Shown in pieces: positions 39,798 through 49,023 of a stretch of 64,000 bases of DNA. Below the pieces are notes generated by a model. It worked only from the letters and a program-made list of their open reading frames with translations, searched no databases and was not told the origin of the DNA. Numbering within the stretch: the stretch's first letter is position 1; each line of letters starts with the position of its first letter. The stretch is from the NCBI GenBank assembly GCA_905221605.1, contig CAJNDS010002305.1, positions 158,501 to 222,500 of the forward strand. Reading direction: 5' to 3'. This DNA is from Symbiodinium natans (lineage: Eukaryota; Sar; Dinophyceae; Suessiales; Symbiodiniaceae). Position numbers and translations under genes: made by a program.

Positions 39798-39880
39798 GTC
39801 TCGAGTGGCTCGGCTTCGACTTGACCACGGAGGAGGTGGAACTCTACGCCATCCGTGTGCTGAAGGCCCCCCGGAGCTTT
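39798..39880 (+). CDS. Candidate exon, EF-hand-type inter-loop helices
   Basis: The array ends CCCTAAGTAAG|, so a repeat-derived AG abuts the exon. With two leading bases there are 27 codons ending in phase 0 before GTCTTTG. The peptide EWLGFDLTTEEVELYAIRVL resembles the helix-LGF-x-x-T-EEV-helix that links two EF-hand loops, as in the exon at 47642 (SLGFPVTYEEV). Third bases are strongly G/C. A GC donor after AAG (about 39865) is an alternative. Confidence 0.55.
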
Positions 39881-41150
39881 GTCTTTGCTTTGGTCACAGC
39901 AGCTCGTGCGTTTTCAGGGGTAGGGATTTAAGGGTTTAGGGCTTAGGGTGCAGGATTTTGGGTTCAGGGATTGAGCGGCGTAAGACCTTGAAAAATTGAG
40001 TGCTGTTGGTACTGGGTTTTGGGCGCGGTGTTCGCCCCGAGCAACATCGAGGGTCAGGATTTCAACGATGTACGTTGCTGGTCGACTTCTCCCGAACATC
40101 TCCCGGTATCCAGAGCGCGCCTAAACCGGAAACTTAGCCGTTTCTTCCGGAAATGCCTTTGTTGTTGGGATATCTACCCACGAGAGAAGCCGAGCCCACC
40201 CCAACATGATTGCGGGTCTGCTAAACACAAAAGCAAACATAATCAATAAATACAACAAGAGCCGTAATAGGTAATTGCAACAATGTTGGAATGGGGTGGG
40301 GCCCCGGTGCATGACTTTCTTTGACATACCCCCCCCCCCCCCCCTCCCAATCGTAATGTGACGGAATGGGGTCCATTTCGTTGTTATCATTTGGATTCCA
40401 TCCCCTTCTCCTTTAGGGGGAAGCGGAACAAACGCAGGCTCCCCCTGAAAACCTTGCGTGTGCCTTTTGGGAAGCCCTTGAAGGAAATGACGGCTGTCTT
40501 AACCCCTTTGAACCTCCTAGTCTTGTGATGGCCTCTACCCACACGAACAGGGTTTCCTGTCCAATATTCAAAAGCAAAGAAGAATCACCAACAAATCGCC
40601 GGAAAATCAACCCACAAAAAACAAGCAAACACCGACACAGAGACACAGACTCAGAGAAAAAACAAACTTAATCAGCAAGTAATCGAATAAGAACCAAAAA
40701 ACAATCAGATAAAAAAAAAAAAAAACAAAAAACCAATCAAAAACCAATCCGAAAAAATCAACCTCCGAAAATCCCAGAAAAATCAAAAAACAATCAGAGA
40801 ATAATCAAAACAGTCAAAAAACAATCAACAAATAATCAGAAAATAATCAACGCCCGAAAAACGTCAAAAAACTATTGAGAAAATAGTCAAAAAAGTCAAA
40901 AATCAAGCGAGAAACAATCAAAAAACAATCCACATCTCGGCTCCGGGCTCCGATTTTGTTCTTGGTTGTTATTTGTTTTGTTCTGAGTCTCTGGGATTCG
41001 GCAGGTTCTGAGTTGATTTTATTTGGGCGAGTGTTTTTTGATTGTTGTTTGATTTTATCTGGTTTTTTGAATAAACCCCACAAAAACCCTGTCGTGTGGG
41101 TAAGAGGCCATCACAATCCTAGTCTTGCCGGCCCGACTCCCCGCAATCCC
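39881..41150. other. Presumed intron with A-rich repeat
   Basis: Holds a degenerate TTTAGGG tract (39923-39948), a run of 16 C (40329-40344) and the A-rich repeat at 40590-40930. Small frames on both strands around 40019-40390 have no domain. Confidence 0.4.
40590..40930. repeat. Degenerate AAAAAACAATC repeat
   Basis: Words such as AAAAAACAATCA, AACCAATC and AATAATCA recur throughout. The following 120 bp has the opposite bias (GATTGTTGTTTGATTTT), so the two parts can pair imperfectly. Confidence 0.8.
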
Positions 41151-41272
41151 CTAAACCCTAAACCCTAAACCCTAAACCCTAAACCCTAAACCCCAAACCC
41201 CAAACCCGAAACCCTAAACCCTAAACCCTAAACCCCAAACCCTAAACCCTAAACCCTAAACCCTAAACCCTA
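41151..41272 (-). repeat. CCCTAAA array
   Basis: Seventeen units with CCCCAAA and CCCGAAA variants. Confidence 0.95.
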
Positions 41273-41349
41273 ATGAGTGCCAACACAGGCACACCGCGGG
41301 CGCACGCCCAAAGAGGAGCCCGAGGAGTGACCCAGGGACGTTGGGGAAG

Positions 41350-41404
41350 AGGGTTTAGGGTTTAGGGTTTAGGGTTTAGGGTTTAGGATTTAGGGTTTAG
41401 GGTT
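41350..41404 (+). repeat. TTTAGGG array
   Basis: Eight units, one GATTTAGG. The 77-bp gap to the opposed array has AACACAG followed by an open frame, too short to call. Confidence 0.92.
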
Positions 41405-41531
41405 TGGAGTTTCAAGCGTTTGGGGTTGAATTTACCTTCAGGGACGGGGAAGGGATTGGCTTTTGAAACTTGAAGTTTCTCAGCGTGGTTTTGCCCACAT
41501 GGCTTTTTCCCGCCGTTTCGCTTAGTTGCAG

Positions 41532-41612
41532 CCGCGCAGAAGTCAGAAGGACATGCTTCTCACCGAGTTTGATCTGATTCGGTTGGTGCGCGTGGTCCGC
41601 GAAGAGGACTGA
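41532..41612 (+). CDS. Candidate terminal EF-hand-type exon with stop
   Basis: CGCTTAGTTGCAG| opens a phase-0 frame that ends DMLLTEFDLIRLVRVVREED and TGA at 41610-41612. M-L-L-T-E-F matches positions 8-13 of an EF-hand loop and the helix after it. Compare FIEFLKVL at 49024 and FSEFLKLMRLV at 59946. An internal acceptor (AGTCAG|) would start it at 41547 in the same frame. With the exon at 39798 it may form the end of one EF-hand protein, though the loop's Asp-rich half is missing. Confidence 0.5.
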   Translation, partial: PRRSQKDMLLTEFDLIRLVRVVREED

Positions 41613-42397
41613 TCCGCTTCATGTTGGTTTCCGGGACGTGTGAGTTAAAACGGTAAGATGGTAAGCCTCGACCTACTACAGCCGCCATCATTTTGAGCAT
41701 CGGTGAACAGGGCACAAGGGTCGGAATGGTTCACTCAGGTCTAGGGCTTCCAGGTTCAGCAGTGCTCGGATTCAGATCCGAAACCTTGCAGAATCGATGG
41801 CTTTCGGTGACTGCTTCGGGTGCCATCCTGGCTCCCGGCAGCATGTCGCACTTTCACAAAGTGTGCACCTCAATGCCGTTGGCTGCGACATCCAGGAAGT
41901 GCAGGTTGACCAGAACACCCCATTCCCAGTTTTAACATTCCTGTTTCAATCGACGTGGATGGCCGAATACAGATAGTCTTCGAGTTGTCGAGAAGTGGCC
42001 GAGACGGTGGTTTCAGAAGATTGGGAGCATTGGAGATGCGGGTTCGGGTAAAAGATGGCTGCAGGTCGTGGGGATGGAGGGCTGTTTTGGGGAGCTCGGT
42101 AGTGCCCGTGCGGCTGCGCGCCCCAGCCTTTCAAGCAACCCAAGAAGCCTTGCAACATTCGCACGGGCAATCTTAAGTGCTGGTTGATGGTACTTGCAAG
42201 GATGCGCTGCGGGTCCTCTCTTGTCTTCAGTGCCTTGACAGCATTTCCCCGACATGGTCGGATCGAACATGATTGTGATTCTGCCCAGAAGTTCTCAAGA
42301 AGCACAATCAAGCTTTGCAGGATTAAGCTGGTTTCTATTGGAATTTGGTGCCCATCAGAGGATTGCCTGATTGATTCTCATTGCAAAGCATGATTAA
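41613..42397. other. Unique stretch, nothing certain
   Basis: Overlapping frames of 70-120 residues on both strands, without domains. Confidence 0.35.
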
Positions 42398-42490
42398 TGA
42401 GGTACCCTATATCCCCTTATAATATACTCTTTAAGGGAGAATATAGGGGGAACCTCATTCCCCGATTCCCTACGAACCAACAGCAAGATG
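42398..42490. mobile_element. Foldback element, family C, left end lost
   Basis: AATGAGGTACCCTATATCCCC and its inverted partner near 42447-42468 remain. The right end (CGATTCCCTACGAACCAACAGCAAG) has no left counterpart. Confidence 0.6.
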
Positions 42491-42922
42491 ATTAGTTGTT
42501 CCAAGCCTTGGAAAGCCTCTTGCAAGCGTTTGCCGAGGCGTATGCGTGGGGAAGAGGCACAATTGTTGGAAAACCTCGGCTTTCTGGCAGTTAGTGGGAA
42601 TGTTCTGACTCTTCGGGCAAAGTTGTTGAGTTCTTGCCATTCTCGTCCGTGCGGAAACCCATGGTTGGGTTCAGTTCCTGGCACCGCGGGTACCTGAACA
42701 TTCTTGGGAGCACTTCAGCATTGAGTTTAACGAAACTTGTAGTTGATTCTAGACGGTATGTGCGGTGTCGCTTCAGACCTTTTCGTTATTTTCCATTTGC
42801 CAAGGGTGGTTCCATGACTGCATATGCGGGTGCTTGATTCTACTACTAGCGTATTGTTTGCGGCATGGCCAAGTGCGTGCTGTCACAGGCAAGAAATTAC
42901 GGTATGCCAGGTCTTGTATGCC
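42491..42922. other. Unique stretch, nothing recognised
   Basis: Short overlapping frames only. Confidence 0.35.
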
Positions 42923-42967
42923 AAACCCTAAACCCTGAACCCTAAACCCTAAACCTTAAACCCTTAA
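42923..42967 (-). repeat. Short CCCTAAA array
   Basis: Six units, CCCTGAA and CCTTAAA variants. Confidence 0.88.
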
Positions 42968-43595
42968 CCAGCAGTTCTTTCTGGGGAGTGTCTGGGGCAT
43001 CGCTTTAATTGGGCACCAGAATGCTTCTGAACAATATGCGCGTATCTGTTTCAGTCATTGCAGTTCATGAGCAAAATGTGAGGCATCAGCAGAATGTTGG
43101 CATGAGTTTCGAGAAGAAATCATGGGGCTACTTTTCGAACAAAAAGATCAGAAAGCAAACATGGATATACATGCAGTGTGTATATACACACAAGTAGTGC
43201 AAAGCGTTGCACGCCAAAACCCATCGCCTCCCCCTGCAATCTCAACATCCACCAGGCAGAAACTGGCCTGTCCGCCAACGACCTGCCGACGCTGCTCTCG
43301 GAGCCTTGTAGCCACAGATCTCGAGTGATCGGAGCTTAGGAGATTTCTTCACATCTTTTGTTCCCTGGACCTCAAATGACAAGCACGACCCATGCCCTCA
43401 GTGCATGCGGCGAGGGTGACCAGTAGGCCCAGCTCTTGGCGATTCCACCTACCAACGGAAAATTTCACTTGCTGACTCAGACTCCTGTTCTTTGCTGCGT
43501 GCGATTTACATCTTCATGATACATGGCTACATCACCTCCTCCAAACCCAATTACATGCAAAGTGCCAAGCGGCCAAGCAGTTCAACCCAGCCTTC
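42968..43595. other. Unique stretch, nothing recognised
   Basis: Two short + frames near 43009-43328; no domain. Confidence 0.35.
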
Positions 43596-43658
43596 CCTAA
43601 ACCCTAAACCCTAAATCCTAAACCCTAAACCCGAGAACCCTAAACCCTAAACCCTAAA
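43596..43658 (-). repeat. CCCTAAA array
   Basis: Eight units with TCCTAAA and CCCGAGAA variants. Confidence 0.9.
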
Positions 43659-43742
43659 CATCCCTTCAAGTGCCTTCTCAAGTCCCATTTGATGGTTGGG
43701 TGCGATTTTTGTTTCTGATTGTTTTTTGAGTTTTTTTTGCAG

Positions 43743-43821
43743 GGTTTAGGGTTCAGGGTTTAGGGTTTAGGGTTAAGGGTTTGGGGTTTAGGGTTTAGGA
43801 TTTAGGGTTTAGGGTTTAGGG
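43743..43821 (+). repeat. TTTAGGG array
   Basis: Eleven units; it follows a TTTTTTTTGCAG acceptor-like site at 43729-43741. Confidence 0.93.
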
Positions 43822-43828
43822 TGCCGAG

Positions 43829-43910
43829 GACATGAACATCACTCTTGCCTCTCCCGACGTCGTGCTCGAAGCTTTGAAGGCACATTCTGGCTCCAACCAT
43901 GTATTGCAAG
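43829..43910 (+). CDS. Candidate internal exon between two G-rich arrays
   Basis: GTGCCGAG| (or the TTTAG of the array itself) precedes and CAAG|GTTGGT follows. The frame gives 27 codons plus one base: NITLASPDVVLEALKAHSGS is the central part. The helix 'VVLEALKAH' recalls armadillo-type repeats in dinoflagellate proteins, but the match is too short to claim. Third bases favour G/C moderately. Confidence 0.48.
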
Positions 43911-43915
43911 GTTGG

Positions 43916-43978
43916 TTTAGGGTTTAGGGTTTAGGGTTTAGGGTTTGGGGTTTAGGGTTTAGGGTTTAGTGTTTAGAG
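43916..43978 (+). repeat. TTTAGGG array
   Basis: Nine units, begins 6 bp past a donor. Confidence 0.93.
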
Positions 43979-44216
43979 GTTGTACAAGGGATCATGTGCA
44001 ACTCTACTCCCCTGGCTACGGCTGCCTAGCTACATGTTGCATTCTGTGAGGATCCCCAAACCCAGGTCTGCCAAAAGTGCCATTCAGGTGTAGATTTGGG
44101 ATTTTGGACTTCAGGGCTTTTTGTTTTAAGGCAAGTTTTTGATTTTTTTGGCGCATGCATACCTGCTCAGCACCAATGAAACAATGCATTCGACAAGTGT
44201 ACTTCCTTAGGAAACC

Positions 44217-44337
44217 ATAAACCCTAAACGCTAAACTTAAACCCTAAACCCTAAACCCTAAACCCTAAACCCTAAACCCTAAACCCTAAACCCTAAACCC
44301 TAAACCCTAAACCCTAAACCCTAAACCCTAAACCCTT
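44217..44337 (-). repeat. CCCTAAA array
   Basis: Seventeen units, degenerate at the left. Confidence 0.95.
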
Positions 44338-44449
44338 AAGTGGTATGAGGCTTCTGCATGAGCCGTGACTCATCAAGAACGACAGCCCAAGGGTTTTGCT
44401 TTGTGTTCTGTGGAGAGCACTCATCGGGCTCCGCAGAGCTCTGGTTGTG

Positions 44450-44503
44450 TTTAGGGCTTAGGGCTTAAGGTTTAGGGTTTAGGGTTTAGGGCTTAGGGCT
44501 TAG
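44450..44503 (+). repeat. TTTAGGG/GCTTAGG array
   Basis: Seven to eight units, mixed. Confidence 0.9.
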
Positions 44504-44550
44504 TGGGAACCGTATTCTGCGCATGCCTACATGTGAAATGTGCAAAAGCT

Positions 44551-44680
44551 TGGGATGTTCCCCCTTATTCTAACAGTGGTTAGTCGGGATTATAGTACCC
44601 CCTATGAGAACCCCTATGAGGGATTATAGTACCCCCTAATCCCCACTAGGGATTCTGTTAGTATAGGAGAAAAACATCCC
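44551..44680. mobile_element. Foldback element, family A, enlarged
   Basis: TGGGATGTTCCCCCTTATTCTAACAG and CTGTTAGTATAGGAGAAAAACATCCC are the ends. The interior has an extra nested inverted/direct duplication of GGGATTATAGTACCCCCTA. Confidence 0.8.
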
Positions 44681-44710
44681 TCAGAACCCGGAAGCACCGG
44701 CTCAGAACAG

Positions 44711-44812
44711 GCCTTGGGCCTGGAAGAGAAGTTGGAGCTGGTACTGGAAGACATCATGCGCCCCGGCATGTCCAGAGATGCTGCCTTTTTGACTTGCGAC
44801 TCCATGCCTTAA
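44711..44812 (+). CDS. Candidate terminal exon with stop, 33 codons
   Basis: CGGCTCAGAACAG| opens a phase-0 frame, ALGLEEKLELVLEDIMRPGM then SRDAAFLTCDSMP, ending TAA at 44810-44812. Third bases are mostly G/C and the acidic helix is protein-like. It begins 31 bp after a foldback element, which would sit at the end of the preceding intron. The family is not recognised. Confidence 0.52.
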   Translation, partial: ALGLEEKLELVLEDIMRPGMSRDAAFLTCDSMP

Positions 44813-45038
44813 GCCTTAAGGGAAGTATGGTTTGAAAAGGGTTTTCCCGAAGGCGAAGCAGTAGGGTTCTCGTTCTAAGAGTTGGGGTCTGGGGTTGCGG
44901 AGGTCCCGGCATCCGTGCGTTTTGTGGTCGCGAAACGTTCAAAAGCGTTCGAAAGCGTTCATTCCGGCTAAAAAAGAACACTGCCAGAGCTGCACAGGGG
45001 GGGACTCCGTTTTGGCTGCGGTTTTTGTCATAGTCCAG

Positions 45039-45096
45039 ACGGTCACGAGGATGAGGCCTCCGGAGACCTTTGGAAGTGCGTCATCCTCGTGACCGT
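45039..45096. repeat. 16-bp perfect hairpin
   Basis: ACGGTCACGAGGATGA (45039-45054) and TCATCCTCGTGACCGT (45081-45096) are exact reverse complements with a 26-bp loop. CGTGACTGTCGTCGC nearby echoes one arm. Confidence 0.9.
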
Positions 45097-45189
45097 TCGT
45101 ACTTTTAAGCTTCGAAGTGGAAAAAAGTGCAGACGTGCTCGTGACTGTCGTCGCTTTTTCAAAAAGTGGATGAGGCACGTACAAAGACA

Positions 45190-45480
45190 CACGTCGCAAG
45201 CCCAGGTCTCTTCAGATTGCTGGTCTAAAGAGACAAATTCTAAGTTCTCCTCAAAAGAGACCAGTCGCAAGCCCTGGTCCCGAAGATTTTGGTCTAAGTT
45301 CTCCACCAAAGAGACTAATCGCAAGGCCTGCCCCTAAGATTTTTGGTTCCAGTTTCCCTCCATAGAGACAAATCGCGAGCCCCGGCCCCTAAGAATTTTG
45401 GTCTAAGTCCTAAGTTCTCCTCCAAAGAGACAAGTCGCAAGCCTTGGTCCGTAAGATGTTTGGTCCCAAGTTCTCCTCCC
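45190..45480. repeat. Degenerate ~57-bp tandem repeat, about 5 units
   Basis: Units contain AAGTTCTCCTC-AAAGAGAC-AA-TCGCAAGCCC-GGTCCC-AAGATTTTGGT. A GA-rich run (45487-45540) follows. Confidence 0.85.
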
Positions 45481-45540
45481 AGATGAGGGGAGAGAGAGGG
45501 ACAGAGAGGGAGAGAGAGAGAGAGAGATAGAGAGTGAGAG

Positions 45541-45950
45541 TGGTACCTCATCGGCAACGGGGCCCTACCTCGACGCCTAGTTGGTCCCTCTGCTGGGTTC
45601 GAATCGACTTTCGTGGCATCATCACCAGGCCGGTCATGTGGCAGCTGCGTCGATGTCAGGGACTCACCCAGGCTGGGGGGGTTGGGTTTTGGGAAGTCCG
45701 AGACGTAGCTTACTTGTGTTTTTTTCCTGGTTGTGCATAGTTCAACCTTGCAAGATGTGGAGGTGGAGGGGAAAGAATGGACTTCGGTTGGCTACACCTC
45801 TGCTGTGGAAGCAGAGACACAGTGGGGTGGTAGCAATGTGGTTCGCTTCGAGGCATTTCTGGGCCCAGGGCTCGAGTTTCGTCAGCTTCAGGAGCCACAT
45901 TTGAGAAATTGGGGCGCCCGAAGCTCGGGGGCTTCGGGTTGAGGGTGCAC
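45541..45950. other. Unique stretch, nothing certain
   Basis: GGTTCGAATC at 45597 recalls a tRNA T-arm, but no cloverleaf can be drawn. + frames at 45534-45942 compete and lack domains. Confidence 0.35.
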
Positions 45951-46284
45951 CCTAAACCCTAAACCCTAAACCCTAAACCCTAAACCCTAAACCCTAAACC
46001 CTAAACCCTAAACCCTAAACCCTAAACCCTAAACCCTAAAAACCCTAAACCCTAAACCCCTAAACACCTAAACCCTAAAACCCTAAACCCTAACCTAAAC
46101 CCTAAACCCCTAAACCCCTAAACCCTAAACCCTAAACCCTAAACCCTTAAACCCTAAACCCTAAACCTAACCCATAAACCCTAAACCCTCAAACCTCCAC
46201 CCTCCAACCTAAACCCTAAACCCTAAACCCTAAACCCTAAACCCTAAACCCTAAACCCTAAACCCTAAACCCTAAACCCTAAAC
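45951..46284 (-). repeat. Long CCCTAAA array with indel-rich centre
   Basis: About 47 units. The ends are perfect; the middle (46040-46215) has 6-, 8- and 9-mers such as CCCCTAAA and CCTAA. Confidence 0.96.
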
Positions 46285-46347
46285 CCCTTATGAAGGACAA
46301 GAGGGGTAATTCAAGACCCTCAAAGAAATGCCTGTTCCTTGGAGCAG

Positions 46348-46407
46348 GCCGAGCTCGAGCTTGCGAGACAGCTTCTTGGCAGGATAGTCCTGGCCGCAGG
46401 AACGGAG
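46348..46407 (+). CDS. Candidate internal exon upstream of the EF-hand gene
   Basis: TTCCTTGGAGCAG| and ACGGAG|GTATTTAGGG bound exactly 20 codons, AELELARQLLGRIVLAAGTE, phase 0 at both ends. GTATTTAGGG shows the donor merging into the right array; the left array ends 63 bp upstream. The next candidate exon at 46847 starts in phase 0, so this may be the exon before the first EF-hand. Confidence 0.55.
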
Positions 46408-46410
46408 GTA

Positions 46411-46482
46411 TTTAGGGTTTAGGGTTTAGGGTTTAGGGTTTAGGGTTTAGGCTTTAGGCTTTAGGGTTTAGGGTTTAGGGTT
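46411..46482 (+). repeat. TTTAGGG array at a donor
   Basis: Ten units, two GCTTTAGG. Confidence 0.94.
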
Positions 46483-46846
46483 ATTTACATGTTGAAGTCT
46501 CAAGTTGGAGTGGAGGTAGGCGGACTCAGGAGAAATGGGGGTTAGGGCTGCAAAGCATTAGGGGCTGTTCGGGGCCAAGCGATCAATGCGGCCGGGAGGC
46601 GTCTGCGAACGCAAAGTTTGAGGTTAAGGTTGCATTCTTAGTGATGCGGTTTCTCATAAACCCATTTTGCAAACTCCGATCAGCAGTAGCAAGGCTCAAG
46701 CTTGTAGATGAGTCGCCAAGACTGAGATCAGAAGATGTTAGGTGTAAGCATTTGCGACGGGCTGAGGGTGAAGAGCAGGTCGAGACTTGCAGGCAAACGG
46801 TGGGTGACTGATTACCTCTATTTCTGCGTGTTGCCTGGACAGGCAG

Positions 46847-46877
46847 TTCGAGCTTTGCGACGAAGATGGATCCGGAG
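46847..46877 (+). CDS. EF-hand gene, exon 1 of five (first half of loop 1)
   Basis: GACAGGCAG| precedes TTC GAG CTT TGC GAC GAA GAT GGA TCC GGA G, then a GC donor (|GCGAAG). It encodes FELCDEDGSG plus one base: the end of an entering helix and loop positions 1-6 (Asp1, Asp3, Ser5, Gly6). Joined to the exon at 47642 the split codon becomes Gly and the loop reads DEDGSGGMACAE, with Met at 8 and Glu at 12, an EF-hand that should bind Ca2+. An acceptor 4 bp earlier is possible. Confidence 0.55.
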
Positions 46878-46930
46878 GCGAAGAGGGTCCGGGGTCACAT
46901 CTTCAAAGGGTTGGGGGTAGGGGGGCCCCT

Positions 46931-47070
46931 AACCCTAAACCCTAAACCCTAAACCCTAAACCCTAAACCCTAAACCCTAAACCCGAAACCCTAAACCCTA
47001 AACCCGAAACCCTAAACCCTAAACCCTAAACCCTTAACCCTAAACCCTAAACCCTAAACCCTAAACCCTA
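46931..47070 (-). repeat. CCCTAAA array in EF-hand intron 1
   Basis: About 20 units with CCCGAAA and CCTAGGAA variants at the right. Confidence 0.95.
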
Positions 47071-47204
47071 GGAACCCTAGGAACCCTAGACAACATCGAC
47101 TCAAGCTTCAGTCCTCGCGGGGGAGTTCGCACAGCGACGAGCCTTCTTAAGGGCTGCTTCGATGCTCCGCCTCGAAACCAATGGAGCCCATTGAAACCAC
47201 GGAC

Positions 47205-47375
47205 TTCTATTGAATTAGATCGAGTTCGATTTCACTATATTGAAGCATATTCATGAATGTTGAATCATATTGAATTATCTTGAATTATGTTATATGGAAG
47301 TATATTGAGTTTATATTGAACTATATTGAATTTTGTTAAATTATTTTGAATCATATTCAGTTGTATTGAACTCAC
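47205..47375. repeat. AT-rich TATATTGAA minisatellite
   Basis: TTGAATTAT/TATATTGAA/CATATTGAA words at about 10-bp spacing, inside the presumed intron 1 of the EF-hand gene. Confidence 0.85.
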
Positions 47376-47381
47376 TGATAC

Positions 47382-47620
47382 CTAAACCCTAAACCCTAAA
47401 CCCTAAACCCTAAACCCTAAACCCTAAACCCTAAACCCTAAACCCTAAACCCTAAACCCTAAACCCTAAACCCTAAACCCTAAACCCTATAGCCCTAAAC
47501 CCTAAACCCTAAACCCTATTGCCCTCAACCCTAAACCCTAAACCCTAAACCCTAAACCCTAAACCCTAAACCCTAAACCCTATAGCCCTAAACCCTAAAC
47601 CCTAAACCCTATTGCCCTCA
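47382..47620 (-). repeat. CCCTAAA array with a duplicated 80-bp block
   Basis: The sequence CCCTATAGCCCTAAA...CCCTATTGCCCTCAA appears twice (from about 47484 and 47578), so a group of units plus markers was copied as one piece. Confidence 0.94.
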
Positions 47621-47641
47621 ACCCCGCCCCCGTGAGTTCAG

Positions 47642-47722
47642 GCATGGCATGCGCCGAGCTCGAGTTCGCCGTCCGCTCCCTTGGCTTCCCCGTCACCTAT
47701 GAGGAGGTTCAGGACAACAGGG
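47642..47722 (+). CDS. EF-hand gene, exon 2 (loop 1 end, leaving helix)
   Basis: CCGTGAGTTCAG| to AGGG|GTTTAGGG, 81 bp: two bases, 26 codons, one base. Segments MACAELEFAVRSLGF and PVTYEEVQDNR align with calmodulin/centrin sequence after a calcium loop (compare calmodulin [20 protein letters not shown]). Third bases are almost all G/C. The left array ends about 20 bp before the acceptor; the donor is the first unit of the next TTTAGGG tract. Phases fit both neighbours. Confidence 0.65.
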
Positions 47723-47740
47723 GTTTAGGGTTTAGGGTAG
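47723..47740 (+). repeat. Two-unit TTTAGGG tract at a donor
   Basis: A very short array placed exactly at the exon end, against long arrays elsewhere. Confidence 0.8.
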
Positions 47741-47855
47741 GGGGGTAGGAGTTCGCAGGGTTCGAGGTTGACAGGGAGTTTAGGTGTTTTGGCCCCAGCG
47801 TTTGAGGTCTGGGATTTTTAAAAGACTTTTGGTGTTGTTGGCTTCTTTCTTGCAG

Positions 47856-47911
47856 CGTTTACGTTCCCGAAGTTTGTGGACCGCAAGGCGGTCAAGGCGA
47901 TGAGGAAAGAC
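47856..47911 (+). CDS. EF-hand gene, exon 3
   Basis: GCTTCTTTCTTGCAG| to AAAGAC|GTTTGAATT, 56 bp: two bases then 18 codons, FTFPKFVDRKAVKAMRKD, ending in phase 0. FTFPKFV lines up with the DFPEFL end of an EF-hand loop 2, and the rest is a basic helix. The twelve-residue loop expected before it is missing, so a small exon may be unseen or the second EF-hand is degenerate. Confidence 0.55.
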
Positions 47912-48172
47912 GTTTGAATTCGTCTGCTCTGCGAAAGGCCCCAAAATGCCCACTAAGGTGAGTTTGAAGGGCCTGCAGAAAACATCGAAGCATCCGGAGT
48001 GTTTTGGGTTCAGACGCTTTAGATGCTTTGGGGTTCTGGGGATTCTTGGTTTAGTTTTCGGACTCAGGTTTGTCATTTGTGCGCCATCATCCGAGGTGAG
48101 CTCAGCAGCAACTCAGTCGGAGTCACGATCTCGGTTTGAGAGCTTCGGTGTTCTAGGCCCCCAGCACAGGCT

Positions 48173-48249
48173 TAAACCCTAAACCCCAAACCCAAAACCC
48201 CAAACCCCAAACCCCAAACCCTAAACCCTCAACCCTAAACTCTTAACCG
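48173..48249 (-). repeat. CCCTAAA/CCCCAAA array before an acceptor
   Basis: Eleven units, ending 3-12 bp before AAAAGTGCAG. Confidence 0.92.
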
Positions 48250-48260
48250 TAAAAGTGCAG

Positions 48261-48302
48261 GAGCAGCTCGATGAGTGGGACATGGACGAGTCTGGCGAGA
48301 TT
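48261..48302 (+). CDS. EF-hand gene, exon 4 (first eight residues of last loop)
   Basis: AAAAGTGCAG| to GAGATT|GCAGCT, 42 bp, 14 codons, phase 0: EQLDEWDMDESGEI. DMDESGEI are EF-hand positions 1-8. A GC donor is needed; without it the frame reads on for 22 codons into the next array. Joining to 49024 completes DMDESGEIEFIE with Glu at 12, a canonical loop, which is strong support for the GC donor. Confidence 0.65.
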
Positions 48303-48356
48303 GCAGCTCGGCAGTTTTATTTACAGGCCCTCGATCAACGGAACACAAAACCAGAC

Positions 48357-48608
48357 ACCTACCTGTGCACCAAACCCTAAACCCTAAACCCTAAACCCTA
48401 AACCCTAAACCCCAAACCCTAAACCCTAAACCCTAAACCCCAAACCCTAAACCCTAAACCCTGAACCCTAAACCCTAAACCCTAAACCCTATGCCCTAAA
48501 CCCTGAACCCTGAACCCTGAACCCTACACCCTGAACCCTAAGCCCTAAACCCCAAACCCCAAACCCAAAAACCCTAAACCCTAAACCCTAACCTATCTGT
48601 GCACCAAA
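48357..48608. repeat. 18-bp direct repeats flanking a CCCTAAA array
   Basis: ACCTACCTGTGCACCAAA (48357-48374) and ACCTATCTGTGCACCAAA (48591-48608) differ at one base and border the array, like a target duplication. Confidence 0.85.
48372..48590 (-). repeat. CCCTAAA array
   Basis: About 31 units with CCCCAAA, CCCTGAA and CCCTACA variants. Confidence 0.95.
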
Positions 48609-48694
48609 ATCAATCCCGAACTCCTGGGTCCGAAGCCCTGCAACCCAACCCCAAGCCCTGAGCTCGAAGCCGTCCATCCTTGCTTTTGCCCTCA

Positions 48695-48803
48695 GGGTTT
48701 AGGGTTTAGGTTTAGGGTTTAGGGTTTAGGGTTTAGGATCTAGGGTTTAGAATTTAGGGTTTCGGGTTTAGGATTTAGGGTTTAGGATTTAGGGTTTAGG
48801 GTT
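48695..48803 (+). repeat. TTTAGGG array, degenerate
   Basis: About 15 units, several GATTTAGG and TTTCGGG. Confidence 0.92.
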
Positions 48804-48901
48804 TCCTTGGATAGCAGTCAAAAACCTCACGCTGGCGGATGCCACAGTTCCAATGACATCTCAGACGCTTCCCGACAAACTCAACAGCAGCGATCGGAAC
48901 C

Positions 48902-48995
48902 GAAACCCTAAGCCCTAAGCCCTAGGCCCCAAGCTCTAAGCCCTAAGCCCTAAGCCCTAAACCCGAACCCAAAGCCCTAAGCCGAAATCCAAAGC
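48902..48995 (-). repeat. Degenerate CCCTAAG array
   Basis: CCCTAAG predominates, with CCCCAAGCT and CCGAAAT variants. Confidence 0.85.
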
Positions 48996-49023
48996 TAAAC
49001 CTTCTTCGAACTCCAGAATCCAG

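Noticed and set aside
44338-44449. Reverse-strand exon (NPWAVVLDESRLMQKPHT) between opposed arrays
   Set aside because: The peptide looks reasonable, but there is no clear splice pair and every better-supported island is on the + strand. Worth checking with stranded RNA.
45541-45620. tRNA gene around GGTTCGAATC
   Set aside because: No acceptor stem or D-arm pairs at the right distances.
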